The notes beneath the pieces were generated by a model. The model ran no database searches, had not been told where the DNA came from, and saw nothing but the letters and a program-made list of their open reading frames with translations. DNA of 64,000 bases from Terebella lapidaria (taxonomy: Eukaryota > Annelida > Polychaeta > Terebellida > Terebellidae). The DNA lies in assembly GCA_949152475.1 (NCBI GenBank), contig OX424568.1, positions 10,019,667-10,083,666 of the forward strand, given 5' to 3'. Positions 10,792 through 22,329 of this stretch are shown piece by piece. Made by a program: the position numbers and the translations under genes. Position 1 is the stretch's first letter. Each line of letters begins with the position of its first letter.

Positions 10792-11328
10792 CTCGGATTT
10801 TTCTAACTCGTTTACAATGTTTTTCGCTAATATTTTTGTGATGCTAAACGCTATATAACTTGGCATACTTCACCTGGAAGTCAAACGGCAATTTTCTACC
10901 AAATTTCAGACAGCTATCGCGAAAATTGAAAAAGTTGGCAATCTACCTCAATGTTAAATTTCAGCCCAAAACGGGATCTCGAGAATCTGAGTATATTCGA
11001 GGAATTGGTCCTGTTTACATCCATCAGGATTCGAAATATTCTTCTATCATTGAACTAAAAGATACACTCTACACAAACATGTTAATTTTGAAACATTGCT
11101 CTGCTACAAAACCGAAAATTGTGTGCGGGCCCAGGAATTGAATTATAGTGCTAAAGTTAACATTGGGGTAGATTGCCAACTTTTTCAATTTTCACGATAG
11201 CTGTCTGACATTTTATAGAAAATTGCCGTTTGACTCCCAGGTGAAGTATGCCAAGTTGTAGAACGATAGCGTTTAGCATCACAAAAATATTAGCGAAAAA
11301 CAGTGTAAACGAGTTAAAAAAATCCGAG
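10792..11328. repeat. foldback element with about 170-bp inverted arms (unit A only)
   Basis: 10792-10957 and 11157-11328 are inverted copies at roughly 90% identity by eye, sharing CTCGGATT, GCTAATATTTTTGTGATG and AAAGTTGGCAATCTACC. The loop of about 200 bases has no recognised coding content. It lies inside the 2.08-kb block missing from unit B. Confidence 0.7.
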
Positions 11329-14300
11329 AATAGTCTGGAATCATGATTTTCAGTGTTTGTCATTCCCCGATCTACAAGAATTCTTTGTCTATGAACTAAT
11401 ATGTCTTCGATTATGTACATATTTCTGGGATTGCCTCCGTCATATGCCGATATACATGCATAACACATGGGACTGTTGGTGCCTCGCGGGAAAACATTTG
11501 GAGACGAAGCTACGGAATCTCATAGTCGCAAAATATGGTCTTCATAACCGAAGGAAATATTCCGAGGATGACAGCTACCAATTGATATCACAAAGCACAT
11601 GTGATTTGTCGTACAGACTCGTACTACGAACATTTTCTGCCGTAGCCGTTGTTTGGTGTGATCAATGGATTGTACAAATTACAAGAATCGACATGACCAA
11701 AGATAAGTCTCGTGTAAGGATACATCAAACTTTGACCTGGGAAATATGTAAACACGATTTTGTGGCACCTGACGTGGAAAGTAGCCGATATTCAGACTCA
11801 ATTTTACGGAGAAAAACGCATTGTCACATGGCTATGGATAGCTCGTTATCGAGTCTACGATGTACCAATCCCAAGTAAGTCAGCCATTCTTTGAAAATCA
11901 TCAAAATAATAGATGATATTTCTAGTCTGTGTGTTGTCCAAATGCACGTGATAATTTGAAAATGGCGCATTTCGTAACTGTGTCAAAGACAGTCGGGCAT
12001 TTTGTGACAAATGTAGGCGGTAGATTCAAAAAGTAATTCTCGGCTCATAGACACTGACTGATCCACTATGTAAAAAATCGATGTATTCTAAAGATTACGT
12101 GGTTGATATTGGGAATGGATGTACCAACTTTATCGTTATGATCCGGAATGATCCAGACGTTTCAGGTCGAAGATTGTATTTTTCTGAAACAAGAAAATGA
12201 CTCCTCTATTCACTCCAACTGCAAAAGGCACTTCGGACTACCAGAAATTATATGACAAATGCTCATATTTTGTATGCGGTACTAAAGTCGTGGAATTTAC
12301 TGCCAACGATCGGCAGGGTTTCACCATCTTAAGTATTTTCAACGATCAGTCTGGCCACGCTTTTATTGCATCCATATTCTGTGTTTCATTGACTGACATA
12401 ACCAACGATTACGAGTTTGAACTTATATTTGATTGTCCATAAAGTTTCTACTGACTCGGAGTTGCTTATGTTGCACAAATATATGTCAAAGGATTGTAGC
12501 CGATATTGATTTTCGTCCACTGCTTTTCATGGCGGGTGCGTGTGTATGAGTGTGTGAATGATCAGATATTCCTGTCTAGTTTGTACATAAAATGCACATT
12601 ATATGCATGCTTTTGGCTTTATTTTTTTGTTGCTATTGAAATGCAATATGAGCAATGTTGATACGTCTGGTGTGTCACTCTATCATTTGGTTGCCATTGG
12701 CTGATAACTTTATGTTCGTGGAAGACGAGTATTGAATTTGTTTTTGTATCTTTGGTGTTATGTAACGCTATATAATCAATGGTGGTATATATATATACAT
12801 ATATTTTTTTATTGTTTTAGCCATGCCTGCTGTTATGTTCATTGTTCGTACTCAATGCAGTTTTCTTTTCACTGCATTTCATTTATTCAGTGTTTTATTG
12901 CATTTGATTGGAGACATTGCTTCAGTCTGCTTGGTATGTTTATCACATTTCATTATTGATCAATCTAACTCTTGTGTTCCAATGTTTTCCAAGAAAATGA
13001 ATATTTTCCGTATATTTCCTGCAAATGTTGAAATTTGACCATTCTTAAATTAATTTATATGACTTTTGGTAGCACGAATGGCTTCCTCATCCATGAAAAC
13101 ATGGGTGTAGACACCACAATCATCATTTTATCACCAATATTAAGGGCGTTATAGAGTATTTATTATTGGCAATATGCCTCTTGGTGGCCATTTTGTTTTT
13201 GGCCCATAAACAATTTTCCTCAAGGATGCAAAAGTGACATTTGTCGGATTCTGGCTTAGGACATGCCACAGTACCAGAATCAACAATAAAACATCACCCT
13301 TACCTCCAAACACGCTTGAGCCCCAAACCCCTATTTGACAACTGGACTAGCAGCTGTTGATGTTATGTGCACAATTATCCTTTGAACAATAACAAATCAT
13401 AGTATAATGTTGGTGGCAACTGCCAAGTGTCTCGCGCAAAAATGTGGACACCTGTTCTCTTGTGCATTTGATGCTCGCTCTTTCTGTAAGCACTGGTCAA
13501 GAAACTTATGCTGTGATTTTACTTTTGCTCACGTTACCTGCGGCCAGCCAGTGATTGGCGCATTTGAAAGACGGAAATTACCGATTCCTCATAGACCCAG
13601 GGCCTCAAGAGGGCTCTGTGAAAAGGTCCATTACCTTAATATATACTGGTGAATAAAACGTTGAATTTTGTCGTTCAAGTTAATACAAAACAGTGCAGCA
13701 AAGGATTATTTCACCAGCAGTGCAAGGATGTAAATTTCTCTAGTCCTCTTCATGTCTGGCGCCGAGTCGCCTTCGTTGGCCATAGATTGAAAAGAGGCTT
13801 TCCTTCATTCAGTCCTTCGACATCTTGGATTCTGGTCTAATATTCTTTTAGCGCATGTAGACTCAACTCAATGGTGTAGGAATCATGGAGGGTCACGCAT
13901 CATGGCATTCAAGTCTCCACTGGCTTCAATTCAGCGACGCTCCAAATGGGGAAAAGATATAGGATGAGATGTAACATAATATGTTTTTTTTCTTTCAAAT
14001 ACGCTCTGTGTTGATAAATTTGAAAAAAAGAACATGTGGGAGACATGTAGTGTCGCAAACAGTAACACAATATACAATTCAATTAAGTTGTGGGAAATAA
14101 TTTGGAAATAAACTGCGGGAAATATATCCACAGGTGTACCTGTCATATTTAGAGATATTTTTGTTCAAACTTGGATCGTGTGGGCGTGATATATTTTACA
14201 GGTACATAAAAAGACACACAATATGTGCTACACATGGTTAGTATCTAATGAATGTGATCCCATTTGCACGAGAAAACCTACCCAAAACAATTGTTCACAG

Positions 14301-14433
14301 TTCAGATAAAACTTCAATAAAACATGCGTTAAAGTCAACAGCATTTGTTTTCAGTTGAAATGTTTAGTTCATCCAGCACATCTTTGGTTTCACGGTGTCT
14401 ACGTGTGCCTAAAATGAGCGTGGGTTGACGCTG

Positions 14434-14440
14434 TATATAA
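14434..14440 (+). promoter_or_regulatory. TATA box of astacin gene A
   Basis: TATATAA at 14434-14440, 84 bases before the initiator ATG, which places a likely transcription start near 14465. Identical in unit B at 31304-31310. Confidence 0.6.
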
Positions 14441-14524
14441 ATCCGACATGCCCAGCGACGAAATCAAGCCATTCGGGCCCAACGAAGACGATTCTAACTT
14501 CTAAGCATTTGAAAGAAGAAGAAG

Positions 14525-17500
14525 ATGGGGAACGGTGCCGTCCTTATGTTACTGATGTTCGCATGCCTAGCTGCTGTGTCCTGGGGAAGCGAACCGGTAA
14601 GTCGTACAATGAATGTTCAAGTTTCGTCTGTATCTAGTGATGTAAAATGAAATGTAAACTCCCAAAATAAAACACGAGATGAAATCGTCACAGAAAATGA
14701 TCAGGATAATAATAATCTTGGAAAAATACGCTGAACGTTGAATGGAATATACATCTGAATTATCCGATTCTATATCGAAGAAAATGGAAGTGGTCTGATG
14801 GCCCTGTCGTTGATAAATAAGTTATTTCATGAGCTCGGTTCACAGTTGAGTACACGTGTACTCTGATTATATATAATTCGTCCATGGATTCGGCCTTGGA
14901 ATATGAATTTGTCCGTTTGTCATTATCCGTTTCTACTTTTGAAACCATTCTGAGTGAACAGAGAGAGCTAACGACGGTATGGTCATCACTGTTCTTCCCA
15001 CTGTTCAATTTCTCAATTGATTTTTTAACCCCAAAAGATGCATGCCATTTATCCACCCATTAGGTGACAAAGTAATTAATCACGAACATCAAATTTTATT
15101 ATTGTTATAAAATCACGATAAAGAGATAAAAATAAGCAATCATTTGTGGAAAACTCCTTCCTAAATCAATAATACTGGAAAGATCCACTAATTCTTACAA
15201 ATATGCCTTTTCCAAACAGGACATTGGCGAACTACTGGACGAACTACCACCACGGGTAATTATAGGCCTACCACATGAGATAAACATGAACTGCCCTTGA
15301 ATCTTGATTCATCCCATGTATTTTTCCTTAACTATCATCTTGCCTCTTGAATTCACATAAATATTATCACTGAAAGGATCCGCTACCAAGATCTAAGCTG
15401 GATGACTGCTTCAATGATGACGGGACTCACAATAGTAAAGCCTGCAGTGAGCGGAAGATCAGGCGATTGTTGTCCAAATGGTATGATTCAATACCCGAGG
15501 CTATGAAAGGCGGTATGACTGAGGAAGAGTATATGGCCACCAATGGTCTCGGGGAGGAGGGTATCGCTGAAGTTCGAGCTCTCGCCTTAGAGATCAGGAA
15601 CAAACTCGATGGGATTTACAGTCTTCAGGTAAAATCGGTAAAACGAATGTGGTGACGTATTGAAGTCAGAGGACTCCAGTTTCACATGAAAATATTATTT
15701 GCTGGTGAATATCAGATTCCACGCACACAAACATGCATTGTTTTTAAATCATATGCATTCACAGTCCAACAATTCCATGGAGAACCCAGAGGTGTTCGAT
15801 GATATGGAGTTCAGCAAAGAGCAACTCGAGGCTTGGAAGCAAGAACTTGATGAAGATGATGGTCCACAAGGAAGGGTCGTTATTAGAAACCCTATTCATC
15901 TCTGGCCAAAACAAACCGGATGGCCAAACCAGAGACTTGTCCATTACATTTTTGATAACTCGTGGAATGGTATGTATATATTAATCAAACTAGAATGCGT
16001 CACATGCTTAACTCTTTTAGTACACACTATTCCCACCAATATCCTATATAATAATGAGATTCTTTGTGTAATGAAATGCAAAGACAAATCAATCACGGTG
16101 ATGTATTTTGTAAATCAATGGGGGCGAATTTTCTTTCACGAAATTCAAACTCCTATTGCATGTGCGTGGTGAAATTATAACTAAACAATGGTTATATACT
16201 TCAAAATTTCAGCTGGTCAGATAGCTAGGGTGATGCAGGCTATGGCCACTTGGGAGAGTCTGACCTGTTACAGATTTGTTGACATTCTTGGCATGAATCC
16301 TATAGTGTTCCCTGCCGGTTTCGTGATCTACACCACTAACAGTGGGGGTTGCTCATCCTCAGTGGGATACCAGGGGAGCGGCGGTCAAAAAATCAATCTT
16401 CACGACTCGGCAGCTGGAACTTGTTTAAGTGTGAGGACAACTGGAAAAAATACTAATGTTTATAACTACTAAATATGTGGCTTCCGTTACATTAGAAACT
16501 GTTAACAATCCAACTTTCAATGCATGGCGCTATTGGTACATTCATAGGCGTAGAAGCGCATTACGCGTATTGAACAGAAATCATCACTTTCTACCGGATA
16601 GAAAAACGTATATTTGCAAATTATTGCAATGTTATTGCAATAGGCTGTTGAATGAGCTATCTTCCATTCCAGCAAGACATCATTATGCACGAGATCGGAC
16701 ATGCGATCGGTGTTCAACATGAGCAGTCTAGACCAGATCGTGACAGCTTCGTCACAATTCACTGGAATAATATCGTGCCTGGTGCTGGACATAACTTTGT
16801 CAAACTACCGTGGCAAGAAGTTGACATCTTCAATGTTCCTTACGACTTCTCATCAATTATGCACTACGGATCACGTGTAAGAAATCTAGGCTGCTGATTG
16901 GCTATTCGCTAAGCATGGGAAAACAATCATTATCCCTATCGCAGTCTACATAACCACGCCATCACATACAGTCACATCCAATTAACCGTGCTAATTGCAG
17001 GATTTCAACAGCAATGGACAACTCACTACTGAGCCACACAATCCGCTGTTTATCAACAACATGGACGGTGGAGGATGGGGCCCTACATTCTCCGACATGA
17101 AAATCGTCAACAGGAAGGGCTGCCAAGATCGTAAATTCTCACACCCGTTATTGTGACTATAAAAACAGTCAGACGATACCACTAACAGTACATGTATTAA
17201 GCATCCACGGAGCAGCTGTCATTGACAGTGTTATAAACAACTTGGTAGTAAGACCTATTGTTAGAGGCATTTGATCATCTAGTGATAAATTTTGGTGCTT
17301 CCCACATTAGGACTTATTCCTGATGTACCTTTTTCATCATCCACCATTAGCCCTCGTTCTTGGCAACCTGATCCTCACCTGTAACATCATCATGAACTGG
17401 TTCACCGGTCGCCAGTGCCAGGCTCTCGGTTACCCGGACTCCCAGACTTGTACAACATGTGTCTGTCCTCAAGGCTTCGCCCCGCCTTTCTGTGATCAGG

Positions 17501-18611
17501 TCGCTCCCAGCTCCTCAGGTAACCGCCTCAAATACTTTTTATCCTTATTATCAATGGTATATGGATAAACTGAAATTATATAATATACTCAGAGGTTTTC
17601 CAAGAGTTTCACAATAAATGAAAAGAATCGTAGGTATGCCACAATTTGAGACTGACTTGGAGTTATATATTGTCAACGTTTGCGGTGTGACCTATGATTA
17701 TGGACCTATATCCAGTTTGAGAGTATATAACCTCAAACATCTCACCACAGCATGTACAGACAGTGGACTACACGTGGCTCAAACCGGGCAGACGAAGTGT
17801 GTTCAGCTGACAGGCCCGGGTCTAAGTGGCGCCACATGCAACTGGCATATCAGGGTAACAATATGGTTGGACAGCCATGATTTTGGCGACGAACTAACAT
17901 ACACACTCTATTTACTTGGTAATTTCACAGTAATTGGAATGGAATCATTCCTAAGACACAAATTGTCTACTAGTATATGTTTGTCCCCGAAATCATAACG
18001 TATCTTCATTTAACCCCACGTATCTGTGCTTGTTGCTCAGTACTGTCTGGGTGCAGAGTGGTACAAAACAAAAGTATAGTATTTGACAGGCATTTGGGGT
18101 TTGCATAGTTCGCTTATTTGCAGAGGAGTCTGTTCGGTAACTCGAAGATCAAGCTGTGGTTTCCAAATTTCAATATGTACGGATGTTCCCACACTTTCTT
18201 GGAAGTTCGACAGGACAACCTTGTGAAGCGCGCACCATGGTAATTCATGGAACTAGTACAATATACCTACGATCCAATACCTTACATGCACTGAATTCTT
18301 ACGAACTTAATTTACTACTTTCTAATTTTGAACACCTACAGATAGATCTATTCCACAAACCAGAATGAAAGCAGCTTCAAAAGCACAATTTATAAAAGTT
18401 ATCAGTTTCACAATAATTATTCCCATATACACCTTACCATTATCAAATACTAGTGGAGGTGATCTGACATATTATATACTATCTACTCCCCAGGTACTGT
18501 GGCAACCAGGGACCTAACGTGATGTACGGGGATCGATTCCTGATTCACTTCCGCAGCAAGACTAGCAGTCTACCAGACTGTGGGCTGAAAATGTGCTGGA
18601 GCCGGGAGTAA
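14525..18611 (+). CDS. astacin-family (M12A) zinc metalloendopeptidase with EGF-like and CUB-like domains, copy A
   Basis: I infer 11 exons with GT-AG junctions and compatible phases: 14525-14596, 15220-15255, 15377-15628, 15765-15969, 16213-16430, 16673-16876, 17001-17130, 17351-17518, 17751-17854, 18124-18239, 18494-18611. They encode 540 residues. Signal peptide at about 1-21 (VLMLLMFACLAAVSWG). The propeptide runs to about 161 and contains FDDMEF, which may correspond to the family's aspartate-switch motif. The catalytic domain is about 162-372: zinc site HEIGHAIGVQHE with His267, His271 and His277, catalytic Glu268, Met-turn SIMHY (Met324, Tyr326), and the conserved GTC-containing segment before the zinc site. 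An EGF-like module follows at about 382-420 (TCTTCVCPQGF), then a CUB-like domain at 429-537 (CNWHIR, KIKLWFPNF, LEVRQ, YCGNQGP). The product is presumably a secreted protease acting in matrix, hatching or digestion; substrate unknown. Exon 8 acceptor and exon 3 acceptor are the least certain. Confidence 0.93.
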
Positions 18612-18665
18612 GATAGGCCAGACGCCAGGGCCTGCTAATGTACGTGCTGGTGTATTATGCCATGG

Positions 18666-18671
18666 AATAAA
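18666..18671 (+). terminator. polyadenylation signal of astacin gene A
   Basis: AATAAA 55 bases after the stop codon. The unit B gene has the same signal at 35539-35544. Confidence 0.6.
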
Positions 18672-19659
18672 AAAAATGACGATGTGAACCAAAATCAAGG
18701 CTCTGTTGTGTATTGTGTGATTGTCAAGCAGCTCATGATTGGAGATGTGATATATTGCAGTCTCATGTATTGGCAACCGTTTGAGAATACCGGTAAATGC
18801 ACGTCGATTATAGAGTCCATCTACACACAATCATTGTCGTCACGTATGAAACATATTAAAACACTGTGTGCTGATTGATACGGCAACCAAATATACTGTT
18901 GCAGACAAACAACTTTGAAATCAATGTTTATTAGGTTACCGGACCTTTGGTCCGATGACCTATTGGCGTGGGGTTGCGTCCGTCGTCGTCCGTCGTCCGT
19001 CTACATTTTAGGTTACCGGACCTATGGTCCGATAACCTATTGCCATGGCGTTGCGTCCGTCGTCCGTCCGGGCATACCAGAAGGGTTTACGGGGATTTCT
19101 TAGGGGGAAAAAAGCTGAAAACGCCCCACAACCACAGTTTAAGCCAAAAGTGCGGTCTTATGGGGATTTTTTCAGGACTTACGGGGAAAGTTAAGATAGG
19201 AAATTTAACATTGGGTCTGCCCGTAACGCCCATCCGTTCGCATGTCCGTCCGTCCGTCCGTTCGTCGTCCGTAAACAATTTTATCTTTAAAGTTTACTAT
19301 CGGATTTTTCTGAAATTTTGCACAAAAATGCCTAAAAATATTTCCAGAGGGAGGTATTTTTTCAGTTTTTTTATTTTCGCCTTTTTTCAAAATGACACCC
19401 ATTTTCGTCGAAAAATGGGCAATTTTGGACTTTGACAGTCGTTTTCTCAAAATCTGTTCAGTAACTTTTTTTCTTATTGATGCATAGCACTCCTCATATG
19501 TACTTCTGTGACATGTATAAATTTCGTTGCGCTCGAATCACTCGAAGTGGGCCATTTTGGGCCCAAACTCGGCCCAGATGTGACATTCCCATGTAAAATT
19601 TTCCAATGCTTTATAATGGGACACATTAAGCCTAATATCTCACTTAATATTGAGATTAG

Positions 19660-20720
19660 AGACTAGGAATCAATTGTGGACATATAGGAAATGATATATG
19701 CTGAATATTCTCGTGACCTTGAATTTGACCTTTGACCTCATTTACAAGGTCACAGGACAAAATGGCTAATATCTCGCTTATTATCAACTTTACAGCTTAG
19801 AAATCAATTGTGAACATATAGGAAAGGATATATGCTGAATATTCTCGTGACCTTGAATTTGACCTTTGACCTCATTTTCAAGGTCACAGGACAAAATGGC
19901 TAATATCTCACTTATTATCGATTTTACAGCTTAGGGATCAATTGTGGACATATAGTAAATGATATATGCTGAATATTCTCATGACCTTGAATTTGGCCTC
20001 TGACCTCAGTTTCAAGATCAGAGCACAAAATGGATAATATCTCGCTTATTAATGACTTTACAGCTTAGGAATCAATTGTGGACATATAGGAAATGATATA
20101 TGCCGAATATTCTGATGACGTTGAATATGCTGCATATTATCGTGACCTTGAATTTGACCTCTGACGTCAGTTTCAAGGTCAGAGCACAAATGGCTAATAT
20201 ATCCCTTATTATTGACTTTACAGCTTAGGAATCAATTGTGGACATATAGGAAATGATATATGCTGATTATTGCCATGACATTGAATTTGACCTTCAACCT
20301 CATTTTCAGGATCACAGGACAAAATGGCTAATATCTCGCTTTTTATCGACTTTACAGCTTAGCAATCAATTGTGAACATATAGAAAATGATACATTCTGA
20401 ACATTGTCATGACCTTGAACTTGACCTTTGACCTCATTTTCAAGGTCGCAGGACAAAATAGCTAATATCTCGCTCATTATCGACTTCACAGCTTAGGAAT
20501 CAATTATGAACATATAGGAAATGATATATGCTGAATATTGCTATGACCGTGAATTCGACCTTTGACCTCATTTTCAAGGTCACGGGACATAATGGCTAAT
20601 ATCTCGCTTATTATTGACTTTACAGCTTAGGAATCAATTGTGGACATGCTAGAAATGACATATGCCGAATATTACCGTGTTCTTGAATTGATCAATGACC
20701 TTTTTTCCAAGGTTACGGGA
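19660..20720 (+). repeat. tandem array 1, about 8 units of 134-137 bp
   Basis: Each unit contains GGAATCAATTGTGGACATAT, a GATATATGCTGAATATT segment, then TGACCTTGAATTTGACCTTTGACCTCA and AAAATGGCTAATATCTCGCTT in variant form (the former read here in parts). One unit is lengthened by a partial internal repeat near 20110-20150. Perfect DR1 motifs TGACCTTTGACCT occur at 19726, 19860 and 20422. Confidence 0.85.
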
Positions 20721-21159
20721 CAAAATACTAATATCTAAAATATATATTGTCCGGTAACCTTTCTTAGCCCTTGGGCTAATTTTTCATCTTTAAAGTTTAC
20801 GATCGAATCTTTCTGAAATTTTGCACAAAAATGCCTAAAAATATTCCAAGAAGGAAGTATTTTTTATTTTTTTTATTTCCGCAATTATTTCAAAATGGCC
20901 CCCATTTTTGACGAAAAATTGCCAATTTTGGACTTTGATGGCCGTTTTCTCAAAATCTGTTCAGTAACTTTTTTTCTCATTGATGTATAACACTCCTCAT
21001 AGTATTTTTGTGATGTGTTTAAGTTTCGTTGCCCTTGAATTGCTCGAAGTGGGCCATTTTGGCCCAAACTCGGCCCAAATGGGATTTCCCATGTTAAATT
21101 CTCCTATGCTTCATAATGGGACACATTATGCCTAATATTTCACTTAATATTGAGATTAG

Positions 21160-21900
21160 AGACTAGGATCAATTGTGGACATATAGGAAATGATATATGC
21201 TGAATATTCTCGTGACCTTGAATTTGACCTTTGACCTCGGTTTCAAGGTTAGAGCATAAAATGGCCAATATCTCGCTTATTTTCGAACTTACAGCTTAGG
21301 AATCAGTTATGAACATATAGGAAATGATATACACTGAATATTCTGATGACATTGAATTTGACCTTTGACCTTAATCTCAAGGTCATACCACAAATTGGCT
21401 AATATCTCGCTTGTTATCGGCTTTACAGCTTAGGAATCAATTGTTAACATATAGGAAATGATATAGGCTGAATATTCTCGTGAACTTGAATTTGACCTCT
21501 GACCTCATTTTCAAGTTCAGAGCACAAAATGGCTAATATCTCGCTTATTTTCGACTTTACAGCTTAGGAATCAATTGTGCACATATAGGAAATGATATAT
21601 GTCGAATATTCTGATGACCTTGAATGTGACCTTTGACCTCATTTTCAAGGTAATACCACAAAATGACTAATATCTCACTTATTATTGACTTTACAGCTTA
21701 GAAATCAATTGTGGAAATATAAGAAATTATATACCCTGAATATTCTTGTGACTTTGAATTTGACCTTTGACCTTATTTTCAAGGTCATAGCACAAAATGG
21801 CTAATATCTAGCTTATTATCAACCTAACAGTTTAGGAATCAATTGTGGACATATAAGAAATGATATATGCTGAATATTCTAGTGAGTTTGAATTTGACCA
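21160..21900 (+). repeat. tandem array 2, about 6 units of about 134 bp
   Basis: Same repeat family as array 1 in the same orientation, preceded by the same unique leader (CTTTAAAGTTTAC, then GAAATTTTGCACAAAAATGCC). Perfect TGACCTTTGACCT motifs occur near 21225, 21359, 21627 and 21761. Confidence 0.85.
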
Positions 21901-21987
21901 GTGACCTTATTACGAAGGTAAATGGGATAAAATGGCTAAAATATAAAGCATATATTGTTCGTTAACCTGCCTTAGCCCTTGGGCTAA

Positions 21988-22329
21988 TTTTTTTTGTATG
22001 GCAAAGTTTTGTGTTGCAACTTCAACATCCGACATTTCATACATGACATCAACCACATACATTTACAATAATTATCATATATAGTTTATTCATAGAGTTC
22101 CACTTGTTTGAAGACCCCAAACTTTCGCACAAAAGTACAATTCTGCAACTCTGACTACTCTAAATGACTACTCTCTCTCAGTTCCTGTTCGGAAGGGTTC
22201 GTGTGTCGTATATGGCGCCGAAACTTGGTCATTCGATTTATTATGCAGCACTTCTTCCAGTAATGCTGGATATATGGCCAATTTCTTTTTTCGGGGGCCA
22301 AAAAATGGACATAAAGGCAAAATAAAAAA
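21988..22329. other. displaced 3' tail of unit A between two repeat elements
   Basis: 21997-22270 matches 35844-36122 in unit B (for example TATGGCGCCGAAA and CACTTCTTCCAGTAATGCTGG), with a few differences. 22271-22329 has no match in B and leads into the second hairpin element. No gene is seen. Confidence 0.7.

Larger units (their letters stand above)
8762..14433. other. unit A sequence upstream of the astacin gene, no recognised gene
   Basis: AT-rich sequence that holds a 125-bp-family MITE (9377-9480) and a foldback element (10792-11328). The stretch 10740-12820 is absent from unit B and includes frames of 173 codons (11357-11878) and 81 codons (12197-12442) that I cannot relate to any family. 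The rest has a counterpart at 27709-31303. Confidence 0.5.
18933..21987 (+). mobile_element. terminal-hairpin element with tandem-repeat core (pearl/HINE-like), inserted in unit A
   Basis: Unit B preserves the empty site (TCTTTATTTTCGTATGG near 35831), so the insertion is delimited cleanly, in a T-run. The left end reads AGGTTACCGGACC followed by a small GGACC/GGTCC hairpin and is partly duplicated (18933 and 19012). Next come CGTCC-rich simple repeats, unique sequence, an array of about eight units (19670-20700), an internal terminus (GTCCGGTAACC near 20749, then the hairpin TTAGCCCTTGGGCTAA), a second partial unit with about six repeats (21170-21900), and a final hairpin ending CTAA at 21987. 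AGGTTACCGGAC and GTCCGGTAACC are inverted. No coding capacity. The architecture resembles bivalve pearl elements and Helentron-associated elements; that assignment is inference. Confidence 0.75.
6834..22270. repeat. segmental duplication, unit A
   Basis: Unit A aligns with unit B (24409-36122) at very high identity by eye. The left edge is sharp: both copies read TCTTAATATAATTGATCTGG from about 6838 and 24413, with unrelated sequence before it. A contains a 5'-truncated small gene (7990-8301), a small putative secreted ORF (8528), a MITE (9377) and the complete astacin gene (14525-18611). Its tail (21997-22270) matches 35844-36122. Relative to B it has the insertion 18933-21987, carries about 2.08 kb that B lacks (10740-12820), and lacks about 1.4 kb that B has at 25475-26854. 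Near-identity of introns as well as exons indicates a recent event or homogenisation. Confidence 0.9.

Noticed and set aside
11357-11878. 173-codon frame in unit A
   Set aside because: No recognisable domain, signal or splice context, and it is absent from unit B, so it is listed only as an unidentified frame and not called as a gene.
16456-16722. 88-codon frame within astacin intron 5 and exon 6
   Set aside because: It reads exon 6 in the wrong frame; the zinc-binding motif is in the other frame.
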